Shown here piece by piece: positions 16,676 to 24,665 of a DNA stretch of 64,000 nucleotides (the stretch's first letter is position 1; each line of letters opens with the position of its first letter). The notes under the pieces are model-generated. The model made no database searches and was not told the origin of the DNA. It saw nothing but the letters and a program-made list of their open reading frames with translations. Position numbers and translations under genes: made by a program. Source of the DNA: Pseudarthrobacter sp. L1SW (GTDB lineage: Bacteria > Actinomycetota > Actinomycetes > Actinomycetales > Micrococcaceae); the NCBI RefSeq assembly GCF_020809045.1, contig NZ_CP078079.1:1116001-1180000 (forward strand), in the 5' to 3' direction.

Positions 16676-18051
16676 AGCCGGGGGAGGGCGCCCTCCACAG
16701 CTTGCACGTCCGAGTGCCCTGTGCCCAGGCCGCGCACCACCCAGCCATGGGCCTGCCATTCCGCCGCGTCCAGCACGTTGCGCGCGTCCAGCACCACCCG
16801 CCGTCGTACGGCCGCACCCGCAACGGCGGGGGACAGCCGCCGGTATTCATCCCACTCCGTGAGCAGCAGGACCAGCTCGGCGCCTTCCAGGGCCCTCCCG
16901 GTGGCGGCCTCGAACCGCAGGCGCGGGTAGCGCCGCCAGGCGTGGTTCACCGCCTTTGGATCAGTGACCGTGACGTGAGCCCCCGCCGCGGCGAGCCGGT
17001 CCGCCACGTCCAGGGCGGGGGAGTCGCGGATGTCGTCTGTGTCGGGTTTGAAGGAGGCGCCCAGCACGGTGATGGAGCGGCCGGCGACGTTGCCGCCGCA
17101 GAGTCCGGCGGCCAGGCTGACTGTGCGTTCGCGCTGGCCCAGGTTGACCGAATCCACCAGCCGCATCCAGTCGTCAACCGCGGTCACGCCCAAGACTGCG
17201 GCCTGGGTCCGGAAGCTGCGGATGTCCTTGGGCAGGCAGCCGCCGCCAAAGCCCAGCCCGGCGTGCAGGTACCGGCCGCCGATCCGCGGATCCATGCCCA
17301 TCGCCTCGCTCAACTCCGCCACGTCCGCGCCCGAGGCGTCGCACAATTCGGCGACGGCATTGATGAAGCTGATTTTGGTGGCCAGGTACGCGTTGGCTGC
17401 CGACTTGATGAGCTCTGCCGTGGCGAAGTTGCACACCAGCCGGGGAATCCCGGCCCGGAGGAGCGGTTCGTAGACGGCGTCCAGGGCCGCCGTCACCCCG
17501 CGCGGCGCGCCGGGGCCTGCATGGAAGGCAACCGCGCGCCCGCCCTCCACCCCGTACACCAGCCGGTCCGGGACGAGCGAGTCCTTCACCGCGGTTCCCT
17601 GCCGGAGGAATTCGGGGTTCCAGCCCAGCAGCACGTCGGGCCGGGCGGCCAGCACGCCGCGGAGCATTTCCACGGTGCCCACGGGGACAGTGGATTTGCC
17701 GACGACGACGGCGCCCGCCGCCAGGTGCGGCAGCAGGGCTTCCGTGGCGGAGACCAGGAAGGTGAGGTCGGCGGCGTCGGACGTTTTGTCCTGCGGGGTG
17801 CCCACGCACAGGAAGTGCACCTGCGCGCCCTTCGCATCGGCGGCTTTGGTGGAGAAGGTGAGCCTGCCGGTATTCCGGCCGTCCTGCAGCAGCTCGTCCA
17901 GCCCGGGTTCGTGGAAGGGGGCCGCGCCGCGCGCCAGCTGCTCCACTTTGCCGGGATCGACGTCGATGCCCACCACGGTGTGGCCCATGGACGCGAGGGT
18001 GGCCGCATGCACTGCGCCCAGGTAGCCGCAGCCAATCACGGAGATTTTCAC
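16672..18051 (-). CDS. ugd: UDP-glucose 6-dehydrogenase
   Basis: 459 residues. The GTG at 18051 overlaps the stop of the upstream glycosyltransferase gene (GTGA) and has AAGGAG 7 nt before it, so the two are translationally coupled. The Rossmann motif ISVIGCGYLGAVHAA is at the N-terminus, and the catalytic cysteine is in GLGFGGGCLPKD. The C-terminal domain contains LGASFKPDTDDIRDSP, characteristic of the UDP-glucose/GDP-mannose dehydrogenase family. It oxidises UDP-glucose to UDP-glucuronate in the cytoplasm. Coupling to a mannosyltransferase-like enzyme suggests glucuronic-acid glycolipid or polysaccharide synthesis. Confidence 0.93.
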   Translation of the reverse strand: MKISVIGCGYLGAVHAATLASMGHTVVGIDVDPGKVEQLARGAAPFHEPGLDELLQDGRNTGRLTFSTKAADAKGAQVHFLCVGTPQDKTSDAADLTFLVSATEALLPHLAAGAVVVGKSTVPVGTVEMLRGVLAARPDVLLGWNPEFLRQGTAVKDSLVPDRLVYGVEGGRAVAFHAGPGAPRGVTAALDAVYEPLLRAGIPRLVCNFATAELIKSAANAYLATKISFINAVAELCDASGADVAELSEAMGMDPRIGGRYLHAGLGFGGGCLPKDIRSFRTQAAVLGVTAVDDWMRLVDSVNLGQRERTVSLAAGLCGGNVAGRSITVLGASFKPDTDDIRDSPALDVADRLAAAGAHVTVTDPKAVNHAWRRYPRLRFEAATGRALEGAELVLLLTEWDEYRRLSPAVAGAAVRRRVVLDARNVLDAAEWQAHGWVVRGLGTGHSDVQAVEGALPRL

Positions 18052-19205
18052 AATGCTGCTCCTTCGGTGCTGCCTGAACCCAGGGAAGCCGGGACTCCGG
18101 CAATGACGTCTTCGTAGTGGCGCACCAGCCCGGCGCACAGCGCAGGCCAGGTCCTGTCCTGCACTGAGGCATGTGCTGCGGCGGCGAATGCGCGGCGCTT
18201 GGCGTCGTCGCCCATCAGGTCGAGCACCTGGCTGCGCATGGCGGACAGGTCGCCGGGTTCGTAGAGCCATCCCGTCCGGGAGTTCTCCACCAGGTCCAGT
18301 GGGCCGCCGCGGCCGGTGGCCACCACCGGCACGCCCGATGCCATGGCCTCCTGGATGGTCTGGCAGAAGGTTTCGAACTCACCCGGGTGGACGAAGAGAT
18401 CGAAGGACGCCACGGCGCGTGCCAGCTCCTCACCGCCCAGGAACCCGGTGAACACCGCGTCCGGGAGGGCTTCCTCCAACGCCGCGCGCTGCGGCCCGTC
18501 GCCCACGATCACAAGCCTGGCGTTGGGGACGCCGGCCAGCGCGGCCAGGTCCTCCACCTGCTTCTCCATCGCGAGCCGGCCCACGTAGCCGATGATCCGC
18601 CTGCCGCCGGGGGCCACCTCGGCCCGCCAGCCGTCGTCGCGCTTTTCCGGGGAAAACCTGGCGGTATCCACCCCGCGGCGCCACATGCGCACCCTCGGGA
18701 TGCCGCGGCCGCGCAACTGGTTCAGCGCGAACGTGGAAGGCACCAGGGTGCGGGAGGCGAGCAGGTGGATGTTCTCCACCCGGTTCCACGCCCAGTTTTC
18801 CAGGAACGGAACCCCGTACTTCGCGGCGTAGCTGGGAACCTCGGTCTGGTAGATCGCAACGGTGGGAATGCCCAGCTGGTGGGCCGCCTGCACGGCGCGC
18901 CAGCCCAGGACGAACGGCGAGGCCAGGTGGACGACGTCCGGTGCGTAGTCGGCAAGGATTCGCTTGACCCGGTACACACCGCCCATCGCCACGCGGACGT
19001 TCGTGTACCCGGCCAGCGGAACCGCCGGCAGCCGGTGGATCTCGGCGCCCTTGACGTGGCCCGGCGCTTCGGCGTCCTGCGCTGAGGGAGCGATGACCAG
19101 GACGTCGTCGCCCCGGTCCTGGAGATGGTCCAGCACCCTCAGGATGGAATGGGTGACCCCGTTCATCAGTGGCAGGAATGATTCGGCAACAATTGCGATC
19201 CTCAC
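18048..19205 (-). CDS. GT4-family glycosyltransferase (MgtA/PimB-like)
   Basis: 385 residues from a GTG start; the Rossmann strand MRIAIVAESFLP fixes the beginning, although GGAGG lies only 2 nt upstream. Motifs: PLMNGVTHSILRVLDHL (acceptor site), VAIYQTEVPSYAAKYG, RRGVDTARFSPEKR, IGYVGRLAMEKQVEDL, and the donor-binding EFETFCQTIQEAMASGVPVVA (E-x7-E). These resemble actinobacterial GDP-mannose-dependent mannosyltransferases such as MgtA, which in corynebacteria mannosylates a glucuronosyl-diacylglycerol. The linked ugd would supply UDP-glucuronate for such an acceptor; this is inference. Confidence 0.9.
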   Translation of the reverse strand: MRIAIVAESFLPLMNGVTHSILRVLDHLQDRGDDVLVIAPSAQDAEAPGHVKGAEIHRLPAVPLAGYTNVRVAMGGVYRVKRILADYAPDVVHLASPFVLGWRAVQAAHQLGIPTVAIYQTEVPSYAAKYGVPFLENWAWNRVENIHLLASRTLVPSTFALNQLRGRGIPRVRMWRRGVDTARFSPEKRDDGWRAEVAPGGRRIIGYVGRLAMEKQVEDLAALAGVPNARLVIVGDGPQRAALEEALPDAVFTGFLGGEELARAVASFDLFVHPGEFETFCQTIQEAMASGVPVVATGRGGPLDLVENSRTGWLYEPGDLSAMRSQVLDLMGDDAKRRAFAAAAHASVQDRTWPALCAGLVRHYEDVIAGVPASLGSGSTEGAAL

Positions 19206-19328
19206 CCCTCCACGATGTGCTGGAGGCTTGAAATGGCGGGGGAGAAAGCGTTACCCGGAGGAAAAGGCTGGGTGAACAGGAACCGCCGTATTTTAAAAAA
19301 AAATACTAAGTAGGCTTGGCATTTGATG

Positions 19329-19342
19329 CTAAGCATGCTTAC
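19329..19342. promoter_or_regulatory. Near-palindrome CTAAGCATGCTTAC upstream of the PRC-barrel gene
   Basis: 13 of 14 bases fit the dyad GTAAGCATGCTTAC. It lies ~125 bp before the PRC-barrel ATG in an A/T-rich intergenic patch (TATTTTAAAAAAAAATACTAAG), next to a TTGGCA that could be a -35 box. A related motif occurs before the GlsB-type gene. Confidence 0.4.
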
Positions 19343-19467
19343 GGTATGGGGGCAGCTAACGCGAAGCCTCAAGCAGCCGGGGCGGAGGCCAGTGCCGGGA
19401 TCCCCTGGCGCCGGTACATCCATTTTGTTAGCTAAGCCCAGCGCAACGACACATCCAAGGAGACGTC

Positions 19468-20310
19468 ATGCTCAACCGGGAAAACATTGAAAACCTGCTC
19501 ACCAAGGGCGGCAACGTCATCGGCTCAGATGGCGGGAAGATCGGCTCCATCGGCCAGCTTTACGCGGACGACGACACCGGCGAGCCCACGTGGGTCACGG
19601 TCAAGACCGGCCTCTTTGGCACCTCGCAGTCTTTCGTCCCCGTCGAGGGGGCACACAACCAGGGCGACGACCTGGTGGTTCCCTACAGCAAGGAACACGT
19701 CAAGGACGCTCCTCGCGTGGACGTTGACGGCCACCTCACCCCTGAGGAAGAGGACCGCCTCTACACGTACTATGACCGCGGCGCCCGGACGTACTCCGAG
19801 TCGCGCGATGAAGTGGACCTCCAAGGTGACGCCGACCTGAACGCCGGCACTCCCACGGCAGGCGTTGACCGCGACTTTGACGGCGACCGTGACCGCGGCA
19901 CCGTGGGCCACGACACCTCCGGCCCCACCACGGATGACGCCATGACCCGTTCCGAGGAACAGCTCCATGTCGGCACGGAGCGGGAAGCCGCCGGCCGGGC
20001 CCGGCTGCGGAAGTACGTCACCACGGAAAACGTCACCAAGACCGTCCCCGTGCAGCGTGAAGAGGTCCGCCTTGAACGCGAGCCCATCACGGATGCCAAC
20101 AGGGGCGCGGCCCTCAACGGTCCGGACATCAGCGAGGAAGAGCACGAGGTGATCCTGCACGAGGAACGCCCCGTGGTGCAGAAGGAAGCAGTCCCCGTGG
20201 AGCGGGTCCGCCTGGACAAGGAAGTGGTCCAGGATGACGTGACGGTGAACGAGGAAGTCCGCAAGGAGCACATTGATGCCGACGGCGTGGATCGGGACGC
20301 TCGCCGCTAG
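19468..20310 (+). CDS. PRC-barrel + DUF2382 (YsnF/AvaK) stress protein
   Basis: 280 residues; the ATG at 19468 follows AAGGAGACGTC. The N-terminal PRC-barrel (~8-85) contains NVIGSDGGKIGSIGQLY and VPYSKEHVKDAPRVD. A linker rich in Asp and Gly (~110-165) leads to the DUF2382/YsnF domain with LRKYVTTENVTKTVPVQREEV, then EEEHEVILHEERPVVQKEAV and repeated V-x-EEV pairs. The family is usually linked to general stress in soil bacteria; no enzymatic activity is known. It has its own terminator downstream. Confidence 0.92.
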   Translation: MLNRENIENLLTKGGNVIGSDGGKIGSIGQLYADDDTGEPTWVTVKTGLFGTSQSFVPVEGAHNQGDDLVVPYSKEHVKDAPRVDVDGHLTPEEEDRLYTYYDRGARTYSESRDEVDLQGDADLNAGTPTAGVDRDFDGDRDRGTVGHDTSGPTTDDAMTRSEEQLHVGTEREAAGRARLRKYVTTENVTKTVPVQREEVRLEREPITDANRGAALNGPDISEEEHEVILHEERPVVQKEAVPVERVRLDKEVVQDDVTVNEEVRKEHIDADGVDRDARR

Positions 20311-20390
20311 GCACTCTGCCGTGAGGCACATGCAGTGCAGAGGCTGACGCGCCGCTGAACGGACCGGCGCGGAGGCAGCAGCACAGCGAA

Positions 20391-20430
20391 CGACGCCGGG
20401 AGTCCACTTGGGGGCTCCCGGCGTCGTTGT
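20391..20430 (+). terminator. Terminator of the PRC-barrel gene
   Basis: 12-bp perfect stem CGACGCCGGGAG/CTCCCGGCGTCG with a 12-nt loop, followed by TTGT. It lies 80 bp after the stop codon. Confidence 0.75.
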
Positions 20431-20446
20431 GCATGCGGAACTTCGC

Positions 20447-20491
20447 AAAAATGCCGGTGCAGCCCCCGCTCGCGGCGGCGACCGCACCGGC
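20447..20491 (-). terminator. Terminator of the DUF4383 gene
   Basis: On the minus strand GCCGGTGC (20491-20484) pairs with GCACCGGC (20460-20453) and is followed directly by ATTTTTGC. It lies about 80 bp beyond the DUF4383 stop codon. Confidence 0.7.
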
Positions 20492-20568
20492 CAGTAGGAC
20501 GAATATCTTCAGAACTTAGGGTTCTTCTCCCATTCGCGGCTCCTGTTTCCCGGGTTACGGATTCCGGG

Positions 20569-21030
20569 TTATCTCCTGTCGGCCGCCAGGTTCCTCGAGA
20601 ACAGCCAGCCGGCAACAATCATCACTGCGCCCAGGGCCAGGTGGGTCCAGTTGTCCAGCATGTTCAGCGACAGGAAGTTGGCCGCAGAATCCACGCCGAC
20701 AATCAGCCCGAAGACGGCAAGGACGACGTACAGTGCGCCCGCTCCCAGGAGAAAGTTCCGTGCTCCATGTTCAGTGCGGGACATTGCCCAGCCGGTTGCG
20801 CCGATGGCCAGCTGCACGATGTTGAGCAGCATGGACACCTGGAACAGCCCCAGGAACATGGCATGTGAAGCCGGTCCGAGGAACATCAGTTCGCTGTATT
20901 GGGTGGTGACACCCGGGATGAAGCCCAGGATACCCACCAGCATCAAAACAATTCCCACTCCCATGCCAGCGTTTTGGACGTCTGCCCGGCCAAAGTGAAC
21001 GCCGTGTGCATGTGGGGATGCGGTAGTCAT
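20569..21030 (-). CDS. DUF4383 membrane protein
   Basis: 153 residues from the ATG at 21030, preceded by GGAGGGAAAGA; the in-frame start 6 codons earlier has no site. Four hydrophobic helices: MGVGIVLMLVGILGFIPGV, LGLFQVSMLLNIVQLAIGATGWAM, NFLLGAGALYVVLAVFGLIVG, and HLALGAVMIVAGWLFSR. The pattern matches DUF4383, common in actinobacteria and cyanobacteria, with no known function. It has its own terminator and lies next to the PRC-barrel stress gene, convergent to it. Confidence 0.88.
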   Translation of the reverse strand: MTTASPHAHGVHFGRADVQNAGMGVGIVLMLVGILGFIPGVTTQYSELMFLGPASHAMFLGLFQVSMLLNIVQLAIGATGWAMSRTEHGARNFLLGAGALYVVLAVFGLIVGVDSAANFLSLNMLDNWTHLALGAVMIVAGWLFSRNLAADRR

Positions 21031-21186
21031 TCTTTCCCTCCAATCCACTCGTTGTGGACAATTAAAATTTTACGGCGGACCACAGCGAAAAGCGCCGCCG
21101 CAGGCACTCCTGAAGTTTCCCCTGATCGGGCTGTTGAGCCTGTCGTTGCAGGCCCGGGCGGGCTGGCCGTGACACCATGGGGCACG

Positions 21187-22500
21187 ATGAAACTGCGTGC
21201 TGACCAGACCGGAGACCGTGGCCTTCCCATGCCCTTGTGGCTGCAGGGTGCCCTCGAGACGGCACAGGCAGCCATCATTTCAGCGTTGGTTGTGATTGCG
21301 CCGATCATTGCCGTCTGGGCCACCGCGGGCTTCCATGACAGTGCCTTCGATGTCCTGGCCCGGCTGGCCGGACAGTCGTGGCTGCTGGTCCACGGGGTGC
21401 CGCTGGAACTCACTGCCGCCGGTCCGAATGCCGCGGCGAACGGGAAGTCCGGTGTCCTCTCGCTCATTCCGCTGGGCCTGACCCTGCTGCCGTTCCTGCT
21501 GGCATGGCGGGCCGGACGCCGGCTGGCCCGGGCCTCCTACACGGACCAGCTCTGGCAGGCCCTGCTCGGCTCATGGGTTGTCTACGCCGCTTTCGGCACC
21601 GCCACGGGCTTTGTCTGCCGCACGCCCGACGTCGTCATCAACCCTTGGCACGCCATGGTCATACCCCTGATTCCCTACGCGCTGGGCATGGTGGTGGGCG
21701 CGCGGCGCGAGGCCGGCTCCTGGAGCCGGCTCATCGGCGTCGACGCGGTGGACTGGATCTCCCGCACCAGCCAGCATTCGCGGTGGGCCGGGTCCTATCT
21801 CGGCTCCGCCGCGAAGGCCGGGTTCGTCGCCACCGTTTCCGCGCTAGCCCTGGCGGCGGTGTTGCTTGCCGTAGACCTGTTCATTCACTGGAACCTGGTG
21901 GTCGCCGTCTATGAAGCGCTCGACGCCGGCGCCGTCGGAGGGGCGGCCCTGACCATCGCGCAGCTGGGGTTCCTGCCCAACCTCGCGGTCTTCGCCCTGG
22001 CCTGGACGTCCGGGGCCGGCTTCGCCATGGGCGCCGGCTCCCAAATGGGCCCGCTGGGGACTGCCGTCGGACCGCTGCCGTCCATCCCGGTGCTGGCCGC
22101 CATTCCCTCCGGGCCCCTCGACTACGCCTTTGTTGCCCTGATCGTCCCGGTGCTGGCCGGAGTCCTGGCCGGCTGGTGGTTCCTGCGCGAAGGTGAAAAC
22201 CACTTTGACGAATGGCTGGCCATCAAGATCCACGCGCGCTGGTTCACGGCCACCCTGTCCACCCTGGCGCTCGGAGTGCTGGCTGGGCTGGCTGCGGGGC
22301 TGCTGGCCTTTGGGCTGGCCTGGCTGGCCCGCGGATCGGCCGGCATCGGACGCCTGACGGACATCGGGCCGGACCCGTTCTGGACGGGAGTCTGGCTGGC
22401 CGCGGAGGTGGGTGCCGGCGTCGTCATCGGTTACGCAGCCGGACCGTGGCTGGAACGTGAGCACGCGGCAAAGGACCAGGAAATGGAGCTGGTTTCCTAG
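21187..22500 (+). CDS. DUF6350 polytopic membrane protein
   Basis: About 437 residues from the ATG at 21187; GTG at 21169 and ATG at 21229 are alternatives, as no ribosome-binding site decides. There are 9-10 hydrophobic helices, with a repeated glycine/alanine-rich pattern (GVLSLIPLGLTLLPFLLAWRAGRRLA; NLAVFALAWTSGAGFAMGAGSQMGPLGTAVGPLPSIPVLAAIP). This is the actinobacterial family DUF6350, usually located beside purN-purH. The function is unknown; conserved linkage to purine genes suggests cofunction but could reflect only old gene order. A small membrane-protein gene converges on it. Confidence 0.85.
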   Translation: MKLRADQTGDRGLPMPLWLQGALETAQAAIISALVVIAPIIAVWATAGFHDSAFDVLARLAGQSWLLVHGVPLELTAAGPNAAANGKSGVLSLIPLGLTLLPFLLAWRAGRRLARASYTDQLWQALLGSWVVYAAFGTATGFVCRTPDVVINPWHAMVIPLIPYALGMVVGARREAGSWSRLIGVDAVDWISRTSQHSRWAGSYLGSAAKAGFVATVSALALAAVLLAVDLFIHWNLVVAVYEALDAGAVGGAALTIAQLGFLPNLAVFALAWTSGAGFAMGAGSQMGPLGTAVGPLPSIPVLAAIPSGPLDYAFVALIVPVLAGVLAGWWFLREGENHFDEWLAIKIHARWFTATLSTLALGVLAGLAAGLLAFGLAWLARGSAGIGRLTDIGPDPFWTGVWLAAEVGAGVVIGYAAGPWLEREHAAKDQEMELVS

Positions 22501-22534
22501 GCTGCCGGCGTTGCCGGCGCGGCTGTTGCCGCCG

Positions 22535-22966
22535 TTAGGGGATCTGCTGGGGCAGTGAGTCCTGCAGCTGGATCCGGCAGGCGGACTGGGCCTTGTCGGT
22601 GAGCGCACGGCCAACACATGCCTGGTATTCGCGCACTTCGTCGAAGAACACTGCCGTGACCAGGATGAGCAGCACCATGATCGCGGAAACCACCAGCCCG
22701 GAAATGGTGCCCACCAGGACCAGTTTGGACTCCTTCAGGCGCACCGCCCGCACCAGCAGGACGATTCCCAGGGCGATGCTGGCAGCCGTCAGGACGCCCG
22801 TCAGCCACAGGTATGTGACGTCCAGCTGGTAGACGAAGAAGGCGCCCAGCACCGAGACGACGAACATCCGGAACAGGGTGTGGGTCTTGGCGAGCGAGGC
22901 TTTGGCCGCCTCGCTGAGCTGCGGTTTGGTCCGCTGCCGCCCAGCCGGTTCCGGTGTGGTGTTCAT
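22535..22966 (-). CDS. Small membrane protein of unknown function
   Basis: 143 residues with three hydrophobic helices: FRMFVVSVLGAFFVYQLDVTYLWLTGVLTAASIALGIVLLV (about two helices) and LVGTISGLVVSAIMVLLILVTAVFF. The C-terminus EYQACVGRALTDKAQSACRIQLQDSLP carries two cysteines and is probably extracytoplasmic. The gene is divergent from purN, with only 39 bp between start codons and a TAGGCT box 7 nt before its ATG. This is a conserved-looking actinobacterial hypothetical protein without a name I recognise. Confidence 0.8.
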   Translation of the reverse strand: MNTTPEPAGRQRTKPQLSEAAKASLAKTHTLFRMFVVSVLGAFFVYQLDVTYLWLTGVLTAASIALGIVLLVRAVRLKESKLVLVGTISGLVVSAIMVLLILVTAVFFDEVREYQACVGRALTDKAQSACRIQLQDSLPQQIP

Positions 22967-22973
22967 GTTTTCC

Positions 22974-22999
22974 AGCCTACGCGAGCCTGCCCATAAGCT
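22974..22999. promoter_or_regulatory. Back-to-back leaderless -10 boxes (small membrane protein and purN)
   Basis: On the minus strand TAGGCT (22979-22974) lies 7 nt before the ATG at 22966. On the plus strand TAAGCT (22994-22999) lies 6 nt before the purN ATG. Neither gene has a Shine-Dalgarno, so both transcripts probably start at or near the initiation codon. Confidence 0.5.
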
Positions 23000-23005
23000 A
23001 GTGCC

Positions 23006-23578
23006 ATGCGCATCGTAGTCCTCGTTTCCGGTACCGGGTCCAACCTCCAGGCTGTCATCGATGCGGTCAAGGCAGGGGACCTGGACGTGGAAATCGCTGC
23101 CGTAGGGGCGGACCGCCCGGGCACGTACGGCGTGGAGCGGTCAGCTGCCGCCGGCATCCCCACGTTTGTGGTGGACTTCAAGGCGTACCCGGACCGGGCG
23201 CACTGGAATGCAGCGCTGACGGAGGCCGTGGCAGGGTTTGAGCCGGACGTGGTGGTTTCCTCGGGGTTCATGCGGATTGTCAGCCCGGAGTTCATTGAAG
23301 CTTTTGGCGGGAAATACCTGAACACGCACCCCGCCCTGCTTCCGGCTTTCCCCGGCGCCCATGGCGTACGGGACGCGATGGCCTACGGCGTTAAGGTCAC
23401 TGGCTGCACGGTGCACTGGGCAGACGCCGGCGTGGACACCGGCCCCATCATCGCCCAGGAAGCCGTGGCCATCGAGGACTCGGACACGGAGGAGACCCTG
23501 CACGAACGCATCAAGGTGGTGGAGCGCCGGCTTCTCGTCTCCACCCTGGCCTCCCTGGCTGCGGCCCACCCCTCCTGA
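23006..23578 (+). CDS. purN: Phosphoribosylglycinamide formyltransferase
   Basis: 190 residues, normal length for PurN. It transfers the formyl group of 10-formyl-THF to GAR in step 3 of de novo purine synthesis. Visible motifs: the phosphate-binding start MRIVVLVSGTGSNLQAVIDA, VSSGFMRIVSPEFIEAFGG, the catalytic region NTHPALLPAFPGAHG (Asn/His), and GCTVHWADAGVDTGPIIAQE with the catalytic aspartate. In many relatives purN is followed directly by purH, but here a nuclease-like gene and an MFS gene lie between. It is followed at 14 bp by a large palindrome. Confidence 0.96.
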   Translation: MRIVVLVSGTGSNLQAVIDAVKAGDLDVEIAAVGADRPGTYGVERSAAAGIPTFVVDFKAYPDRAHWNAALTEAVAGFEPDVVVSSGFMRIVSPEFIEAFGGKYLNTHPALLPAFPGAHGVRDAMAYGVKVTGCTVHWADAGVDTGPIIAQEAVAIEDSDTEETLHERIKVVERRLLVSTLASLAAAHPS

Positions 23579-23591
23579 CTCCTCCCCCCCA

Positions 23592-23657
23592 CCCAACTAG
23601 GTAGCGCTAAGTGTCGTTTTGAACCCTCAAAACGACACTTAGCGCTACCTAGTTGGG
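23592..23657. repeat. Dispersed palindrome, copy 2
   Basis: The most perfect copy: 29-nt arms (23592-23620 and 23629-23657) with no mismatch around the 8-nt loop GAACCCTC; the arm core is AGCGCTAAGTGTCGTTTT and the outer ends are CCCAACTAGGT. It lies 13 bp after the purN stop and 63 bp before the nuclease-like gene. Confidence 0.95.
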
Positions 23658-23720
23658 CATGGGCGGGCAGGCCTGTGGATAACCTCTGCTGCATCCCGCC
23701 GCGCCTGCCACGATGGGCGG

Positions 23721-24665
23721 ATGAAGGTACCGAGTCAGTTACCCGACCAGTTGGCGTCCCTCCCTTTTACTTTTCAGGAAGCGGTCGACGCCGGAATCAG
23801 CCGGCGGCGGCTGCGTCACCATGGTTTGCTGTGGCCAAGCCGGGGCGTCCGGGTGCCGGATGCGGGCGAAATATCACACCTCGCCCCGCGCATCCGCCCC
23901 TACACATTGGTCACCGAGTTTGCCGCCGCTTCGCACGCCTCGGCCTTTCTCCTGTGGGAATTTCCCGGCTTCCTCCCGGGCAGCGATGAGCCACTGCTGC
24001 ACATCTCGCGGCCGGACACTGCTGCCATCATGCGCCGGCCCGGTGTGAAGGGACACCGCGGGCAGTTTTTCGCTGACGAGATCGTGAATCATGCCGGACT
24101 GCTGGTCACGTCGCGGGTGAGGACCTGGTTGGACTGCTCCCGCAAGATGGGCATCGAAGAGCTGACCGTGGTTGCAGACCACTTGCTTCGCATTCCGCGG
24201 CCCGACTTCGAAGGCAGATCAGAGCCCTATGCAACCCGGGAGGATCTCGAAGACATGCTTGACCGGCACAAGGGGACTCCCGGTATCAGGAAAGCCCGGG
24301 TTGCCCTCGACAGGGCACGGGTGGGGTCCGATTCCGCCCCTGAAACCAGGCTGCGGCTGGCACTGGAGGACGCAAACCTGCCCGAACCATTGCTGAACGT
24401 TCCTACTGAACTGGGCGCCGGCGTCGTTCGCCAACCTGACCTGAGTTACCCGGAACAGAAGGTGGCGGTGGAGTACGACGGCGAGGGCCATTCCGAGGCG
24501 GTTCAGATCGTCCGCGACATCGCCCGGGAAGAGGATTTCGCCCGTGGAGGCTGGCTGCTCGTGAGGATTTCGAAGCGGCACATGGAGAGGGATGCCCGGC
24601 CGGCGGTGGCCAAGGTCCGTTCAGCGCTCCTGAGCCGGGGCTGGTACCCCAACAAAGAAACCTAG
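23721..24665 (+). CDS. Nuclease-like protein: AbiEi-type N-terminus + PD-(D/E)XK (DUF559/Vsr-like) domain
   Basis: 314 residues. The N-terminal ~60 residues (FTFQEAVDAGISRRRLRHHGLLWPSRGVRV) look like the winged-helix domain of AbiEi-type antitoxins. The C-terminal ~90 residues carry a degenerate endonuclease fold: Glu in APETRLRLAL, Asp in RQPDLSYPEQKVAVEYDGEGH, then the basic WLLVRISKRHME. Such proteins are common in actinobacteria, and their activity has not been shown to my knowledge. It interrupts purN-purH gene order, sits between two palindrome copies, and its stop codon lies in the downstream copy. No toxin partner of the AbiEii type is present. Confidence 0.8.
   Translation: MKVPSQLPDQLASLPFTFQEAVDAGISRRRLRHHGLLWPSRGVRVPDAGEISHLAPRIRPYTLVTEFAAASHASAFLLWEFPGFLPGSDEPLLHISRPDTAAIMRRPGVKGHRGQFFADEIVNHAGLLVTSRVRTWLDCSRKMGIEELTVVADHLLRIPRPDFEGRSEPYATREDLEDMLDRHKGTPGIRKARVALDRARVGSDSAPETRLRLALEDANLPEPLLNVPTELGAGVVRQPDLSYPEQKVAVEYDGEGHSEAVQIVRDIAREEDFARGGWLLVRISKRHMERDARPAVAKVRSALLSRGWYPNKET

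Noticed and set aside
23721..24665. AbiE toxin-antitoxin system
   Set aside because: Only the N-terminal helix resembles AbiEi; no nucleotidyltransferase (AbiEii) gene is adjacent and the C-terminus is nuclease-like.
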